The notes: a model not told the origin generated them from the letters alone. Positions 45,758 through 56,739 are shown, counted from the first letter of the stretch. The stretch is DNA of 64,000 bases from Heliocidaris tuberculata (GCA_025618425.1 CM046836.1:27298790-27362789); one strand, 5' to 3'. Translations and numbers: made by a program.

Positions 45758-45930
45758 CTGCTATTTACATGTATCTGTTTAACTATTTATATAGAAGAAA
45801 TGATAAATATACTGTATATAATTATGATGACATTTATTTGAAAATAAAGAACCCTGTGGAAGGGGGGGGGGGGTCTTGTGTGATTTGAGTGAAAAAAAAA
45901 AATAATTATCTAATAAAGAGTTATAAAATA

Positions 45931-46231
45931 GGATTTTGTCTTGTGTGGCCGAAGACCAGCTTAAAATGGCGGTCATCATGGTATATTTGCCTGTTACCAT
46001 GGTTACGGACATATTTCGCGAGAGCTCCTTGGCTAAAATCATTTTATATACCCTAAAGAAGTTTCACACCAAAAATGGTGCTTTTGAGCGTCACGAAATA
46101 AGATTTTGTCTTACGTGGCCGAAGACTAGCATAAATGTCGGTTATCTTGGATATTTGGCTGTTGCCATGGTGACGGACCTATTTCGAGAGGGCTCCTCGA
46201 CTGAAATCATTTTATATACCCTAAGGAAGCT
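45931..46231 (+). repeat. Direct repeat, two units 170 bp apart
   Basis: Units at 45931-46063 and 46101-46231 share ATTTTGTCTTRYGTGGCCGA, TTGCCATGGT/TTACCATGGT, and ATCATTTTATATACCCTAA. About 80 percent alike by eye. Confidence 0.75.
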
Positions 46232-46598
46232 TGTTTCTTTCTTCCTTTCTCTCTCTCTCTCTCTCTCTTTCTTCTTTCGTTTCTTTCCTTCTCTCCCTTT
46301 TTTTTTTAATTTTCTCTTTTTTCTGTTATATCACTCTATCCTTGTCTCTTCCTACTTTTCTCCCTGTCTTTCTGTCTCTCTCTCTTCTTTTCTCTTTCTC
46401 ATTTTTTTTTTACATTTAATTTTCTTCCTTTTCTTCTTTTCCTGGTTTCTCTTTCTTTCTCTCCTTTTCACCACTTTTTTTCTCTCTCTCTTGTCTCACT
46501 CTTTAATTTTCTCTCCTTTCTTTACTTCTCTTTTTCTCTCTCTCTCTTCGTACCCTTTGTTTTCTTTAATTTTTTTCTTCAGCATTGTCTTTCACTCC

Positions 46599-46637
<39 letters not shown>

Positions 46638-46705
46638 CCCCCCCCCCCTCTCTCTCTCTCTCTTTCTCTTTCTCTCTTGCCCTCTCTTTCTCTTTCTCGT
46701 GCCCT
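46232..46705 (+). repeat. Long polypyrimidine tract (CT/CTTT)n
   Basis: About 470 bases that are nearly all C/T, including (CT)n at 46600-46635 and a dC run. The long Ser/Leu/Phe frames over it are artefacts. Confidence 0.9.
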
Positions 46706-47389
46706 GACTCTGTTGCTTATTTACGCTTGTAGTTTTGACAATAAGTATATACGCATTACATCTTTATTCGGTGTCCCCGTCGCGTAACTTTTTTCCCCCA
46801 ACTCTGTGCTATCATTTGCTATGTACAGGATACATGATTGTGTTTGTTAAGCGCTTTGATAACCCATTCTTTGTGCAAATACGTTATAATGTAAAAACAA
46901 AATATGATGTGTTATTAATGTCCAAAAATAATATAGGAAGCATGCTCCTAAAATAACAATAGGGTCCGGACTGCAATTCTTCCTTTTCCTCGGAGTATTG
47001 ATATATTTTAGAAGACAATAATTAAAAATATGTAAAAATGACTGTGTTTTCATAAAGTAAGCACTGTTATTTTCCTTTCCTCATGCAATATACACCCTTA
47101 GCTAAATAGAACAACATCAGCAAAAATGAAGATGCCAAATACAAGGACATTTTTAATCTGTACTGTCTATCAATATTATTAAAGGAAATGTATCAACATG
47201 GCCAAGTCAACGAGTTTTCCTAAGTAACAGTGACTTAAACTATATTACAAACAGCAACAGCAACACAAAATACATATAATTTGTGAAATTGTATTTCTGC
47301 AATAATTTCCAGAGCCATGGTCTGGGACTGGTTAAAAGAGAAGGATCTCTATCAGTAGGATATTTCCTAAATAGGATACTTCCTAAAAC
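46706..47389. other. No gene recognised
   Basis: AT-rich flank between the pyrimidine tract and the LINE fragment. Confidence 0.4.
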
Positions 47390-48463
47390 TTGTCTTTATT
47401 GAGTCGAGTAGGAGGAAGTGATTGGTTGACTTATCCGTTGTGGAGAAATAGCTGCATCCAAATTGGGCAAAAATCTGTATTTTTTAGATCTTGGTATGAT
47501 AAAGGCATCAGATGTATCAATGACTTGATTAATGATGAGGGGAATTTGTTGACTCATGAAGAATGTGAAAAAAGGTTTTGCTTGAAACTGAATTATTTGT
47601 CTTATTATTCTATAAGTCAAGCAATAAAGTGCAGATATAGAATGTATATTGAAAAAGGTGAAAACATATAGTAGATCCATTAATTCCTTCTCATATTAAA
47701 ATACTATTACATGACCTACAAGGATGTAGATAAATCTACAAAACTCTTATTGAAAAAACAAACAAAATGTATACCCTCAATATGCTCGAACGGGAACGTT
47801 ATTTAGATTATACCCCTGATAGCTCAAAAATGCAAAAATATCATATCATGATATTTCATTTTACTCCGGATATTGGTTTAAGATATTTTCAGTATAAGAT
47901 AGTAAATAGGATCCTGTTCTTGAACAAGCAACTACATAGGATGAAAATAGTTAGTAACGAAAAATGTTCGTTCTGTAAAAAAGAGTTGGAAGACATTGTA
48001 CATTTTTTATGAATGTGAGATCAGTAAATCAATCTGGAATGAAACAGCAAAATGGATAAATGAAGGCTCTCAAGTAAAGATAAAGTTTGATTTAGAAAAT
48101 ATAATTTTGGGGTTTGAAGAGAAGAGAAATGATGCTTTAAATTGTATAATAGTAACTTTGATTAAGCAACAACTGTTTGTACAAAAGCTTAATAACAAAA
48201 TTCCGAATTTCGGTAGTATGAAGATAAAAAATATTCAATATTACGAGGATGAGAGATATATTTATTCTATATCGGGTCTGTATAACAAATTTTTTACTAA
48301 ATGGCTGTCACTTCGATCTTTGTTTGTTTAAACGAAAATGAGAGAAATGTAAAAGTAGTGTTTTATTTGAGTTTAAGATATCAGTTTCATTGAATTGTAA
48401 AATGTTGTTTATTTGACTCAATAAAATAGCCTATGGAAGGCTAAAAAGTTTGGAAAAAAAAAT
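47390..48463 (+). pseudogene. 5'-truncated L1/Tx1-type LINE, 3' end only
   Basis: Three successive frames form one C-terminal LINE region. The first has SWYDKGIRCINDLINDEGNL (47480s), the second DIGLRYFQYKIVNRILFLNK then EKCSFCKKELEDIVHFL, and the third YECEISKSIWNETAKWI. The CxxC..H..C zinc-knuckle pattern (SFCK..HFLYEC, read across a frameshift near 48008) is typical of the L1/Tx1 C-terminus. It ends near an A-rich stretch at 48450-48463. It is a different element from the one at 8278-12004, judged by sequence. Confidence 0.75.
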
Positions 48464-48893
48464 TAAGGAGGATCTGTATTTCCATCTGAATAACATTTGC
48501 CATTTCTAGATTAAGTTAGAAACAATTTTGATTTTAACGTCAATGTGGACACTGTTTGTTTTATTTCAGTGTGCTATTGTGCAATGTCGCTACTGTTCCC
48601 AGTTTGAAAAAACAGCTTCTATACCGTCTAATCTTTATTTTACAATCATAGTAGAACTTTGATTTCTGGACCATGCCTTTCACCCGTCTTAACAAATTTA
48701 TTATTTTCTTTTACATCGTGGGTGATCAGCGCTCTATGTTAAATGTTTGTCTTTCAGTGTTATAAGAAGGAAGTCTAACAAGGAAAACACGTTTCTTTTT
48801 TGAGTGGCATTGGCTTCGACCCAAAAACGAGGCCTATATAAACCTCAATATTTTTAGGTGATATTCATTGTTGATACTACTCTCTAAATGATC
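48464..48893. other. 5' flank of the VWC membrane-protein gene
   Basis: No gene seen. The promoter and 5' UTR of the gene beginning at 48894 should lie here, but I see no clear TATA box at a fitting distance. Confidence 0.35.
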
Positions 48894-48969
48894 ATGTATC
48901 GTTGGGGGTACCTTGCTGGTGTTGTATTTTGGAGTCTGATTCTCATGTCCCATTATGTATCTTCTCAAC
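48894..48969 (+). CDS. VWC membrane-protein gene, exon 1: signal peptide
   Basis: ATG opens 25 codons plus one base ending at a consensus donor (CAAC|GTAAGT). The peptide MYRWGYLAGVVFWSLILMSH..SSQ is a textbook secretory signal: a basic residue near the start, a hydrophobic core, and small residues before a likely cleavage. The single trailing base joins the AT of the next exon at 49326 to make a His codon, so the frame runs straight into the VWC domain. Phase and position make this the first coding exon. It is too short to stand out by length alone. Confidence 0.75.
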
Positions 48970-49325
48970 GTAAGTGCTTCATAATTCATTAGATTTAAAA
49001 TGGAATTATTGGCATTGTCGGTAACGTAAAAATCATGTAAACCTATCAGCAAATCTTTGGGATAAATTCGAAAGCTTAAAAAGAATATGAAAGTAATGAA
49101 AGTTTGTGATAAGCTATATATTTCGATTAAAATAACCATTTTCGATTGGCCAGGTAATGATAATCCAAAAGTTTGTTTGTTTGTTTGTTTGTTTGTTGTT
49201 GTTTGATTTTTTAAAACATTTTTTGTTGTTGTTTTATTGTCGTGTTTGACATCAGCCCGCTTGATCCTTATGACAGTATAACCGTTCTTTAGATGTTCAA
49301 TTCGAATTTCAATATTTGTTTTCAG

Positions 49326-49544
49326 ATTCCTTCTATTCTCTCAGCCTTTCATCTGGAGAGCCTCTCTTGCCTTGTGTATATCGTGGAATACCTTATCTAC
49401 ATGGCGAATTGTGGGCAGTAGACGAGTGCACAACATGTTCGTGCGACAATGCGACCACAACTTGCAGAATCGAAAGTTGTGAACCAGCACTTTGTTCCGA
49501 TCCTATCAAACCCGAAGGAGAATGCTGCTTTAGGTGCCCGTATG
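49326..49544 (+). CDS. VWC membrane-protein gene, exon 2: von Willebrand factor C domain
   Basis: 219 bases between TTGTTTTCAG and TATG|GTAGGC, with phase 1 at both ends: a symmetric module exon of the type used in extracellular proteins. It encodes one VWC repeat with ten cysteines: PCVYRG, then [31 protein letters not shown], and PEGECCFRC. This is the complete CxxCxC ... CCxxC pattern. VWC domains occur in secreted or membrane proteins and often bind BMP/TGF-beta ligands or matrix (chordin, CRIM1, Kielin-type). With one VWC plus a transmembrane exon, the gene resembles a small CRIM1- or VWC2-like surface protein, but the downstream part is not that of CRIM1. A long (TA)n microsatellite begins about 50 bases after the donor. 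Confidence 0.88.
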
Positions 49545-49594
49545 GTAGGCGTATATATACATTGTTAATATGTGTGTGTGCGTGTGTGTATGTA

Positions 49595-49609
49595 TATATA
49601 TATATACAA

Positions 49610-49698
<89 letters not shown>

Positions 49699-49708
49699 CT
49701 TATATATA

Positions 49709-49765
<57 letters not shown>

Positions 49766-49780
49766 ATATACACACACACA
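49595..49780 (+). repeat. (TA)n microsatellite in intron 2
   Basis: About 180 bases of TA repeats with a few CA/GTA interruptions and flanking TG and CA runs. The Tyr/Ile frames across it are artefacts. Confidence 0.95.
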
Positions 49781-51334
49781 CAGTGCTTATATATAAAAAA
49801 AAAGTATACCCAACTTTGATAGCTTCAAATTAAAATGTTATACCCGATGTGACTTCGAAATGTATTTCATGGTGAAGAGTAACTTGTTGTCTGTCCAGTG
49901 GTGTTGGATGACTGAGCACCAGGGTTTTTAAAAAGTGTTGTCAAATCTCCTTGTTCCAAGGTTTGGGCTGATGCAACGAATGTGGGTCAAGCCATATGAA
50001 TGTGTTTAATACTTAATCTAAAATCATTTTAAACATTGAATTCTCCTTTGTGCTTCAATACTTCATTGTTTAAAGTGATCCATTCATCCAGTGTATCTAA
50101 GCTTTCAAATGACCATGTTTCCATCCATATGATAATCTTTAATTTATTTTAACCCTTTCAGGACAGGAATTATTTAAGAGCTCAATTGATCACATTTTGT
50201 TCTGCAAATTGGCAACAATAATATTTTTCTTTTAGTGCTACGTGGTTCTAATAAGATGTAATGTCTTGAAAATAATATACATGGTTAGGAACTTTGTTGA
50301 AAAGTTGAAAAAGTTGCCAATTTGGACAAAAAACAATGATTTTGAACCTCTCAATATGTTGCCAATTTAAGGATGTTCAATCTTATTTTCCTTTTTAAAA
50401 TTCCTGGCATCAAACGCAATATGATTATGCAACGAAAATGGACACAGTATGTGCAGAATTTTTTGCTCTTTCTACTCATGCATCTGGTATATTTTTTAAG
50501 GCTCTAAATCAAAAGTCATTGGGCCAAACCACAAAATGTGGTCAATTGTCTCGAAAGGGTTAACAGCCTTCTAACTTCTTGTCTCGTGATATTAAACTAA
50601 AAACTCTCTGTTCATTTGTCCCTTGCACCATTTCACCTACATAAGGTGCACACGGTGTTTTTCACGAATAGTACATGAACTCAAAGTTTTAAAGTTCTTA
50701 AAGACTAAAAAGAAGAAAAAGAAGGATACGTATGTTGAGAATTAACAAGGTAATTGATAGTAGACTTTCAAGAAAAAATATATCTTCCCAAATAAATGTT
50801 GTCCATTTTGAATGACTCAGTAAAAAGGCTTGAAGCCAAGGATGAAGCCAAGATTGTGTTATCATGGTAAATAAAATATCGTAAATTTAACTTGTAACAA
50901 CCCATTTCTTGAGTTTGAGTTGACGTTAACACCTTTCCTATTCAAATGCACAAAATCAATTGAAAATAACTCAGATATCGTTTTCCAACTGAAGTAACTA
51001 ATGCATAATTGGTTTGACCCATACTCGCTGCTTCAGCCCAAACTTGGTACAAGATGATTTTGAAAAGACTACTGCTCAGTCATCCGTTGCAACAAAGTTA
51101 TGGATAATGTATCATTACACATAATAAAAGTTGTTTTTGTTACTATGAAATAAATCTCAAGTTCGTAGTTCGTAGAGGTCATAACCATTTAGAAGCTACC
51201 AAAGTTGGGTATATTTTTTTTTTAATACGCACTTTAATATATATATATATATCTATCTAAGATTGCCTAGCTGAAGTAAAAGTTCTCAAGAGCTGTTCTC
51301 CCTTTTGAAATTTTTGCAAAGGTTGAAAAAAAAT
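49781..51334. other. Intron sequence, no exon seen
   Basis: AT-rich. No exon with matching phase found. A further exon of the VWC gene could be hidden here. Confidence 0.35.
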
Positions 51335-51405
51335 GTCTCCGCATGGAATCGAACCCAGGTCACGGGCTTAGAACGCCAATGCCTTAACTACTAGACCACA
51401 GAGAC
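51335..51405 (-). tRNA. tRNA-like sequence (anticodon position TCT), probably pseudogene or SINE head
   Basis: On the minus strand it folds as a tRNA. There is a perfect 7-bp acceptor stem (GTCTCTG/CGGAGAC), a D arm GTCT..AGGC, an anticodon loop GTTCTAA (TCT at 34-36, Arg), and a TTCGATT loop. A pol III T run follows directly. The T stem has two mismatches and the anticodon stem one, so it is likely inactive. A related, inverted tRNA-like sequence lies at 51653-51719. Confidence 0.55.
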
Positions 51406-51415
51406 GGGCCAGTAG

Positions 51416-51570
51416 GGCCCTGTTTCATAAAACTTGTTCTCAATAAAAACTGTCCCACTTCTATAGCAAATTTGCTTTCAGTCAATCAGCTTCAACATGT
51501 TCAAGGATTTCAGTAGCTTATAACAATCATTGTAACTTGATATTGATAACAAGTTTTATGAAAAGGGGCC
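51416..51570. mobile_element. MITE, 155 bp, GGCCCTGTTTCATAAAACTT termini
   Basis: Inverted termini of about 24 bases. The left reads GGCCCTGTTTCATAAAACTT; the right is its complement with small differences. It is flanked by TAG and CAG, a 3-bp duplication with one change. It is partly repeated at 53438-53591 together with its left flank. Confidence 0.75.
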
Positions 51571-51652
51571 CAGATTCAATTGACCGATAGACTGACAAAT
51601 TTTCAATCTCATTAATCTTTGTCAGGGGCAGATGAGTATTGAACTGGCCCGC

Positions 51653-51719
51653 CTCCCTGGTCTAGTGGTTAAGGCATTGGTGTTCTAAGCCATTGACCCT
51701 GTTTCGAATGCCAGCGGAG
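51653..51719 (+). tRNA. Second tRNA-like remnant
   Basis: CTCCCTGGTCTAGTGGTTAA (A-box region), TTGGTGTTCTAAGCC (anticodon arm, TCT) and TTTCGAATGCC (decayed B box), ending GCGGAGATTTTT. It is closely similar to 51335-51405 but more decayed and opposite in direction. Not a functional tRNA. Confidence 0.45.
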
Positions 51720-51724
51720 ATTTT

Positions 51725-53134
51725 TAGGTGGTCTGTCGTAGACAGATCACCTTTTAATTTCGTCAGAATTTTCTTTCATTATTTATTTATTTATTTATTT
51801 TTATTCCTTCCGTACACTTTTTGTGTAGACGATTACGGAAAATCGACAAAGTCAATTTTCATCAAATTTTCGTCAGTTATCAGGCTCTTCGAGATCAAGT
51901 TCCCGTAACTTTTTCAAGTTCATTGGGTCATCATGACGTCATCCAGGCGCCATTTTGTGAAATCACATTATCGATCATATCTTCATAACAAGTCATCAAA
52001 AATGAACCATATTTGACACACATGAACTTCAGGTTAAGGGTCAACATAACATGTTATCAAAATCCGTGCGCGCATCACGACGTGCACGTAGGGGCGCGTC
52101 AAAATTTAAAAATGCTCATAATCATCTCAAAATCATTTTTCACACGTTTCAGGCCATTTTAAGCATTTCAAAATTTTCCATGCGTGACCGTCCGCGCGCG
52201 CGTTATGCGCGCGCGCAGTGCGTACGGAACGTAAAAACGCCGTTTTTTTGCATGGTTTATATTCCTGACACTATTCTTGACAATTTCCAACTATTTACAG
52301 TCATTCTCGACATTCCATAATGCCACACGCGCGCGTCAAACTTTCAAATTCGTGCGCGCGTCAATGGGCAATATTATGTAAAAAGTGGTAAAAACATGCC
52401 TCTCTTGAATCCGCCATAGCTCTTCAGAAAGACTGGGGACCCCCCAATTTTTATACATATTCTGAAAGTCTATAAGTTGTAAATTGGAATTCATGAAAAG
52501 AATTGGTGGGTCAAGCGGTCGGAACGTCATCATATTTGCATATGAACTCAAAACAATGTTTTCGAAAAAATGACGAAATAATTTTTGTATTCATTTGACA
52601 ATATTTCAGTAATAGGTTGTCGATTTTCTTCCAAATTTTGATATGTTGTAGCTGAGACACTTCTCTACAAAATCAATTACACCATTTTTCATTTTGACAA
52701 AGGAATCACACCGTATTTTTGCGATTAAAGGAGGCATGTCAATTTTTCACATTTTGCGTGTATTCTCTACGGGACATGACTTTTTCTCAAATCTTGATTA
52801 TGCATTCCTGTCTTCCTTAAGCTGTATCTCTGTTTTTGCGGCTCAGTTTTCATCTAAATTTTAGTATGTTATGGCTAAGACTATAAGCTTTCACAATTTT
52901 GCCCTCAAAATTTTGATCAGATGTCGGGGTCATGCCCATTTTTTAACTACAAAATGTCATTTGAGAATTCCGTTCTTCGCTTACGTGTTATCTCTAATGC
53001 AATATCAACAATATCAAATCGTCCGATTTTCTGTGATGCAAGTCTCAGTCCATTATCAACATTATCAGAATTACTATCTTCTACAAATATTATCAAATCT
53101 TACTAAGCAATTTGTAGAATGGACAGACCACCTA
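51725..53134. mobile_element. Element with TAGGTGGTCTGTC inverted ends, 1.4 kb
   Basis: Perfect 13-base inverted ends at 51725-51737 and 53122-53134. The left end continues into a hairpin (GGTGGTCTGTC..GACAGATCACC). The interior is non-coding, with CG-rich words (GTGCGCGC) concentrated at 52065-52375 in an otherwise AT-rich context. No target duplication assigned. Confidence 0.5.
52190..52218. repeat. Alternating CG hairpin
   Basis: CCGCGCGCGCGTTATGCGCG followed by CGCGC: two alternating purine-pyrimidine arms around a short loop. It is a strong hairpin and Z-DNA candidate. Confidence 0.6.
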
Positions 53135-53179
53135 ATTCATCTTCAGTGACGAATTAAATGTCTAGTTTTTTTTTTGTTG

Positions 53180-53271
53180 TTGCAAAAATTAGCGAGCGGG
53201 AGGACAGCTCTGGGGAACTTTGATTTAAGTTACGGAACCACTTTTCTCTCATTTCCTTTCATATTAAAAAA

Positions 53272-53342
<71 letters not shown>

Positions 53343-53587
53343 GAGCTTAGTTCCGAAAGGGGCTAATTTCATTTGTGACCGAGATTGTTTTTTTAAAGAT
53401 AATATGTGTATCTCGCACATGGGAATCAAACGCGACAACAGAGACGGGCCAGTAGGGCCCTGTTTCATAAAACTTGTTCTCAATAAAAACTGTCCCATTT
53501 CTATAGCAAATTTGCTTTCAGTCAATCAGCTTTAACATGTTCAAGGATTTCAGTAGCTTATAACAATCATTGTAACTTGATATTGAT

Positions 53588-53652
<65 letters not shown>

Positions 53653-53784
53653 ATATGAATTTATTTTTTTTTCATATTTAATATGATTTTTTTTTTTTTT
53701 TGCAAAAATTAGCGAACGGGAGGACAGCTCTGGGGAACTTTGATTTAAGTTACGGAACCACTTTTCTCTCATTTCTTTTCATAT

Positions 53785-53819
<35 letters not shown>

Positions 53820-53908
53820 AGCTTAGTTCCGAAAGGGGCTAATTTCATTTGTGTCCGAAATTGTTTTTTTAAAGATTATATGTATCTCGCACATGGGAAT
53901 CAAACGCG
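53180..53908 (+). repeat. Imperfect tandem duplication separated by (TA)n expansions
   Basis: Block A (GCGAGCGGGAGGACAGCTCT..) occurs at 53180-53268 and 53700-53787. Block B (AGCTTAGTTCCGAAAGGGGC..) occurs at 53339-53433 and 53815-53908. (TA)n runs lie at 53272-53338, 53592-53649 and 53788-53814. Between them is a truncated copy of the MITE (53438-53591) whose right end has been replaced by TA repeat. Confidence 0.85.
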
Positions 53909-54359
53909 TTATATCCATTCAAAACATATTTTTCGAATACTGAGGAGCTCTTAAGTATCTGGGTTATGTGGCTGCCATGTTGAATCTACCATTCATGTGT
54001 TAATTACATAAATACCTTGCATGCTTTGCAAGCTCTCTATCATGCCTTGTCAAACAGGGGCAGAAGGATGTGTTTCCATAATCCGACAATATCATTCGAC
54101 TACTTTTGAGAAAACAAAACAATATTCACAATTTAATAACTTATTATTGAAATGATCATTTGACACCAAATTACACACCAAGAAGGCAACAATAATCAAG
54201 ATTTTACTATGTAAATTCGATTTGAATTGCATCACATACTTTGTAGTTATTTAGGTCTTAATGCCCCAAATATGTTTTTTCTTTACATCCAGAGCATTTT
54301 GGGCTGCAAAGCTTGCATGGTTTAGAGGCACTTTGATTTTTTTTTTGTCTTTTTTTTTC
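53909..54359. other. Intron sequence, no exon seen
   Basis: AT-rich, no recognisable feature. Confidence 0.35.
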
Positions 54360-54700
54360 AGGGGCGTATTACACCCCCTTCCGGATGGAAATTTTTGTCA
54401 GTTTTTTAAATATTTTTGAGATGTTCACCTGTACCTCTTCCTTCTGACAAAAATTGGTCCATGGGCTTTAAGGGGGAAAAAATTGGACCAACTTTTAAGG
54501 GGCCGTCTCACAACCAATCCCGACGGAAATTTTTTGTCAGTTTTGGTGTTTTGGTAATGTATAGTCATACACCTTCCTTCTGACAAAGTTTGGCGCATAT
54601 GTCAGATGGGTTGGAATCGACCCGACTTTGGGGCCCCTTTTAGGGGCTCTGGGGTCCAAAAACCCGGCGGCTTCGTTCGAGCTGACAAGCTTTTTGTGAA
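54360..54700 (+). repeat. Dispersed repeat with two internal units
   Basis: CGGATGGAAATTTTTGTCAG..CTTCCTTCTGACAAA appears twice (about 54380-54455 and 54520-54595) with mirrored GTCAG/CTGAC words, followed by a GC-richer segment with GGGGCCCCTTTTAGGGG. It looks like a dispersed non-coding repeat. Family not named. Confidence 0.5.
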
Positions 54701-54925
54701 TGACATGGATGTCTTAGCAACTTTAAGGGGTCAAATCTCATATGTAAAATGGGGTGACTATTTCGGGACAGGCTCCCAGACTATAGGTCTTCCTCTTCTA
54801 CTTCGCCTTTCTTTTTTTCCTTATGCCTGATGAATACGAGGCGCCATTTTTCTGACGCATTATGGCGTCAGTAACGGCTCGGCCTTTGATGCGCCTTGTG
54901 AGAGTGATATTTTACAGATAGTGAA

Positions 54926-55030
54926 TGCAAAAACAAACAAACAAACAAACAACAACAACAACAAACAAGGAAAAACAAAACAAAACAAAACAACAACAAC
55001 AACAACAACAACAACAAAACAAACAAACGC
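54926..55030 (+). repeat. (CAAA)n/(CAA)n microsatellite
   Basis: CAAA and CAA units over about 100 bases. Confidence 0.9.
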
Positions 55031-55192
55031 GGTGCAAACATTTCGTTAAATCACTGCAGAAATACAATAATTGCTTTGAAAGGATTGGTAAACGTAAGTA
55101 AAAATAGCAATAAAAATAACGTCTTGTGTGCAATGGGCATTAATTACTGAACACAAGAATATGTTCTGCATGTGTTGTTATATTTGAAAGCC

Positions 55193-56739
55193 GGAATGCG
55201 ATCCGGTTCTAGGACAATTGAGCCCCTGGGCAATCACCCCCCCCCCCTGGAAAATTACCCCGGAAAATTACCCCGGAAAACTACCCCAAGGACAATTACA
55301 CCTGGAAAATTACCCCCCCCCCCCCTGAAAATACCCCCCCCCCCGGGACAACTACCCCCAAGGACAATTACCCCCCGGATAATTACCCCCATGGACAACA
55401 CGCCCCGAGGACAATTACCCCAACCTCCCCCCCCCCCCTCCGAAAAATTACCCCCTGGAAAATTACCCCCCAAAGGACAACCAACCCCAAGGACAATTAC
55501 CCCCACCCCCCACCCCCCACCCCCCGCATCTACCCCCAGGAAAAAACACTTGATTATCTTTAAAATGTTACTTCCTCATGAAATAACATACTCTAACCGT
55601 TTTTTGATAATTGTTTTTCACAAAATCAACGTTTTTCAAAAATAATGTTTTTCGAAAATATTGTTTCATGCAACTGAAATCATCTTCCTGCACGCCGGTT
55701 GAAAATCCTGCTCTAGAGTTACAAAATCAAATGATATTAATCTACCAGGAAGCAGATTATTTACTTTATTTTTAAGCACCGAAATAATTACTGAACCAGA
55801 AAAAATAATATCTTAATTTAACATGAAATGGATCATGAGATAGATCATGAAATAGATTAAACAAAGGTAAAGAAACGATAATTTCATTAGCAAAAGTTAA
55901 ATCGAATGCATAAATGATGAAAACTTACACCCTATTTTCTTTATTGGGCCCCCTTTTCTTTTGGAGACGGGCTATAATGCGTATACTCACTCAAAGATCT
56001 AAGCGCAATGTTTTTTTAAATTTCTAGGAAATTTAATCCGTACTTTATGCGGTGGCAAAACTACGGGGGGAATACGGAAACCTTCATTACCATCCCCTAT
56101 CGAATTGAATCATTTGAAAATATTGAAATCAACTTGAGAGCGAGATAGAAGAAAATAAATAGACTAAGCAATAATCCGAATGCTCTAAGCTGTAATTTTG
56201 GAGATATTGTTATTAAAAATCTTCCTACATCCATTCTAAATATGCCCCAAACGTCATTCAACCAACGGTACGCCATGGTTTTGAAACATTCGTCTTCTCG
56301 CATGTTTTGCAGTGAAATTAAATTTAATACACGTGGCATGAAGTCAAACTTCAAAAGGATGCAGTGGGTACAGAGCGAGAGGGATGTGCGAAAGCTTCTC
56401 CTAGAATGATACCTGTACGTGAAACAAAAAGACTTGGCAGATGGCTACGAGAGCTTTCAGTGTAAATTAAGGTAGGGGATGGGGGTGCTTGTCCTAGAGG
56501 AGTAATTTTTCCGGGGGGGGGGGGGGGTAGATGGTCCTAAGGGGGTAATTTTTCAGGGGTAATTATCCGGGGGAGGGATAATTGTTCTCGGGGTGGTTTT
56601 TCCTGGGGGGGGGGGGGGGTAATTTTCTGGGGGTAATTACCATGGGGGTAATTGTCCTTGGCGGGTAGTTTTCCGGGGGTAATTTCCCGGGGGTTGATTG
56701 CCCAGGGGGTAATTGTCCGGACACGATGCGATCCATTCC
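55193..56739. mobile_element. Foldback element whose arms are minisatellites, about 1.5 kb
   Basis: The left arm (55193-55530) is built from short units such as GGACAATTACCCC and CTGGAAAATTACCCC. The right arm (56478-56739) is the inverted counterpart (GGGGGTAATTGTCC, GGGGTAATTTTCCGG). The outer ends GGAATG..GGACAATT are shared. The interior (55531-56477) is unrelated AT-rich sequence with an 85-codon minus-strand frame at 56097-56351 of unknown nature. Foldback elements with tandemly repetitive inverted arms are known in sea urchins (the TU family) and as Foldback in flies. Confidence 0.75.

Noticed and set aside
45936..46787. 283-codon frame rich in Ser/Leu/Phe that looks like a membrane protein
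   Set aside because: Most of it is the 46232-46705 polypyrimidine block.
49530..49833. Tyr/Ile frames on both strands
   Set aside because: (TA)n microsatellite; only the start of the overlapping + frame (to 49544) is a real exon.
51335..51405. Functional tRNA-Arg gene
   Set aside because: Mismatches in the T stem and anticodon stem, and a decayed sister copy nearby, favour a pseudogene or SINE head.
55172..55645. 157-codon Pro/Thr-rich frame resembling a mucin or collagen-like protein
   Set aside because: Encoded by the AATTACCCC minisatellite arm of a foldback.
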